From NCBI GenBank assembly GCA_900467745.1, contig UBQW01000043.1, positions 62,001-126,000 on the forward strand: 64,000 nucleotides of DNA, in the 5' to 3' direction. Below the pieces are notes generated by a model that was given only the letters and a program-made list of their open reading frames with translations, made no database searches and was not told the origin of the DNA. Both the position numbers and the translations under genes were made by a program. This stretch comes from Hyphomicrobiales bacterium (GTDB taxonomy: Bacteria > Pseudomonadota > Alphaproteobacteria > Rhizobiales > Rhizobiaceae). Shown here piece by piece: positions 63,719-64,000 of the stretch (position 1 is its first letter; every line of letters begins with the position of its first letter).

Positions 63719-63852
63719 GGTCGTCTCCAATATGCTGATTTGATCGGGCGGACTTTTGCACGCGTAAGGAGCGCGGCTCAAGGAAAAAGCCGCACCGCTT
63801 CGTAAAATCCTTGTCAGATGAGCGGCTTGCGCCGGTCTCTATACCGTCTGCG

Positions 63853-64000
63853 TCAAAACAGCCGGTCGATCGCGGTGATGACGGCGTAGCCGTGCATGGC
63901 GATGGCGGCGTAGAGGCCGAAGGAGACGAGCATGCGCTCGCCGCCATTCATTTCCTCAAGCTTCTGGCGCGGCTTGTACGAGCCGCCACCGATAAGGCTG
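63853..64000 (-). CDS. C-terminal end of a membrane-associated protein (partial)
   Basis: The last 49 codons of a gene that starts beyond the right edge. The tail reads LVSFGLYAAIAMHGYAVIT in a hydrophobic helix and ends AIDRLF, after a charged stretch (KPRQKLEEMNGGER). No family can be assigned from so little. It is transcribed toward adhC with 134 bases between. Confidence 0.5.
   Translation of the reverse strand, partial: SLIGGGSYKPRQKLEEMNGGERMLVSFGLYAAIAMHGYAVITAIDRLF

Overview
The window is about 64 kb of GC-rich (roughly 60%) chromosomal DNA from an alphaproteobacterium, almost certainly a member of the Rhizobiaceae (Rhizobium or a close relative). Supporting signs are the purC-purS-purQ and purL-bolA-grxD arrangements, the SUF cluster layout, a RIME1-type intergenic palindrome, a tandem glycine riboswitch ahead of gcvT, and DUF1127 and DUF982 proteins. 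It is mainly a core-genome region with dense housekeeping genes. I see no prophage, intact insertion sequence, CRISPR array, rRNA or tRNA.

Layout. 0-9.3 kb (mostly minus strand): a truncated Bcr/CflA-type MFS exporter, monothiol glutaredoxin grxD, bolA, purL, a PagL-like outer-membrane lipid A deacylase, a MocR-type (GntR/aminotransferase) regulator divergent from a DUF1127 protein, a RIME element, a lipoprotein, then purQ, a small coiled-coil protein, purS and purC. 9.4-22.4 kb: a PAS-PAS-GGDEF-EAL protein, a possible 29-residue membrane peptide, an RBBP9-like hydrolase, two membrane proteins, purB, rpe, a periplasmic binding protein, a flavin reductase, a TfoX-N protein, a NUDIX hydrolase, a DEAD-box RNA helicase and an M23 peptidase. 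22.4-30.6 kb: a bcp peroxiredoxin, a very large YhdP/AsmA-like protein, tyrS, anmK, a GNAT, a decayed toxin-antitoxin locus and an alpha/beta hydrolase.

30.8-38.8 kb is the Fe-S assembly (SUF) cluster on the plus strand: a NifS-type desulfurase, sufB, a small coiled-coil protein, sufC, sufD, sufS, a DUF59 maturation factor, an intact ParD/ParE pair and sufA, closed by a strong terminator. 38.9-48.1 kb holds a LysE exporter, a 1.1-kb gene-free stretch with a palindromic repeat and a highly folded GC-rich block, a chemoreceptor, a VIT-like membrane protein, a GNAT, an ABC exporter, a cupin, a DUF982 protein and a hydrolase. 48.4-53.4 kb is the glycine cleavage operon gcvT-gcvH-gcvP under a tandem glycine riboswitch. 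53.5-59.8 kb has small lipoproteins, crcB, an RluC/D-type pseudouridine synthase, a HAD phosphatase, an ATP12 chaperone, pccB and a DoxX protein. 59.8-63.7 kb is a glutathione-dependent formaldehyde detoxification set (adhC, gfa, fghA) with an ElaA-like GNAT and a YaiI-family protein.

The genes fit together as purine synthesis (purB, C, L, Q, S), one-carbon metabolism (the glycine cleavage system and formaldehyde oxidation) and Fe-S/redox homeostasis (grxD, bolA, SUF). The less ordinary items are two similar small coiled-coil proteins embedded in two unrelated core operons (pur and suf), a structured non-coding block near 40 kb, an eroded PIN/RHH locus, a ParDE pair inside the SUF cluster, and several candidate operators. 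Without tools, family names rest on motif recognition, not on searches.
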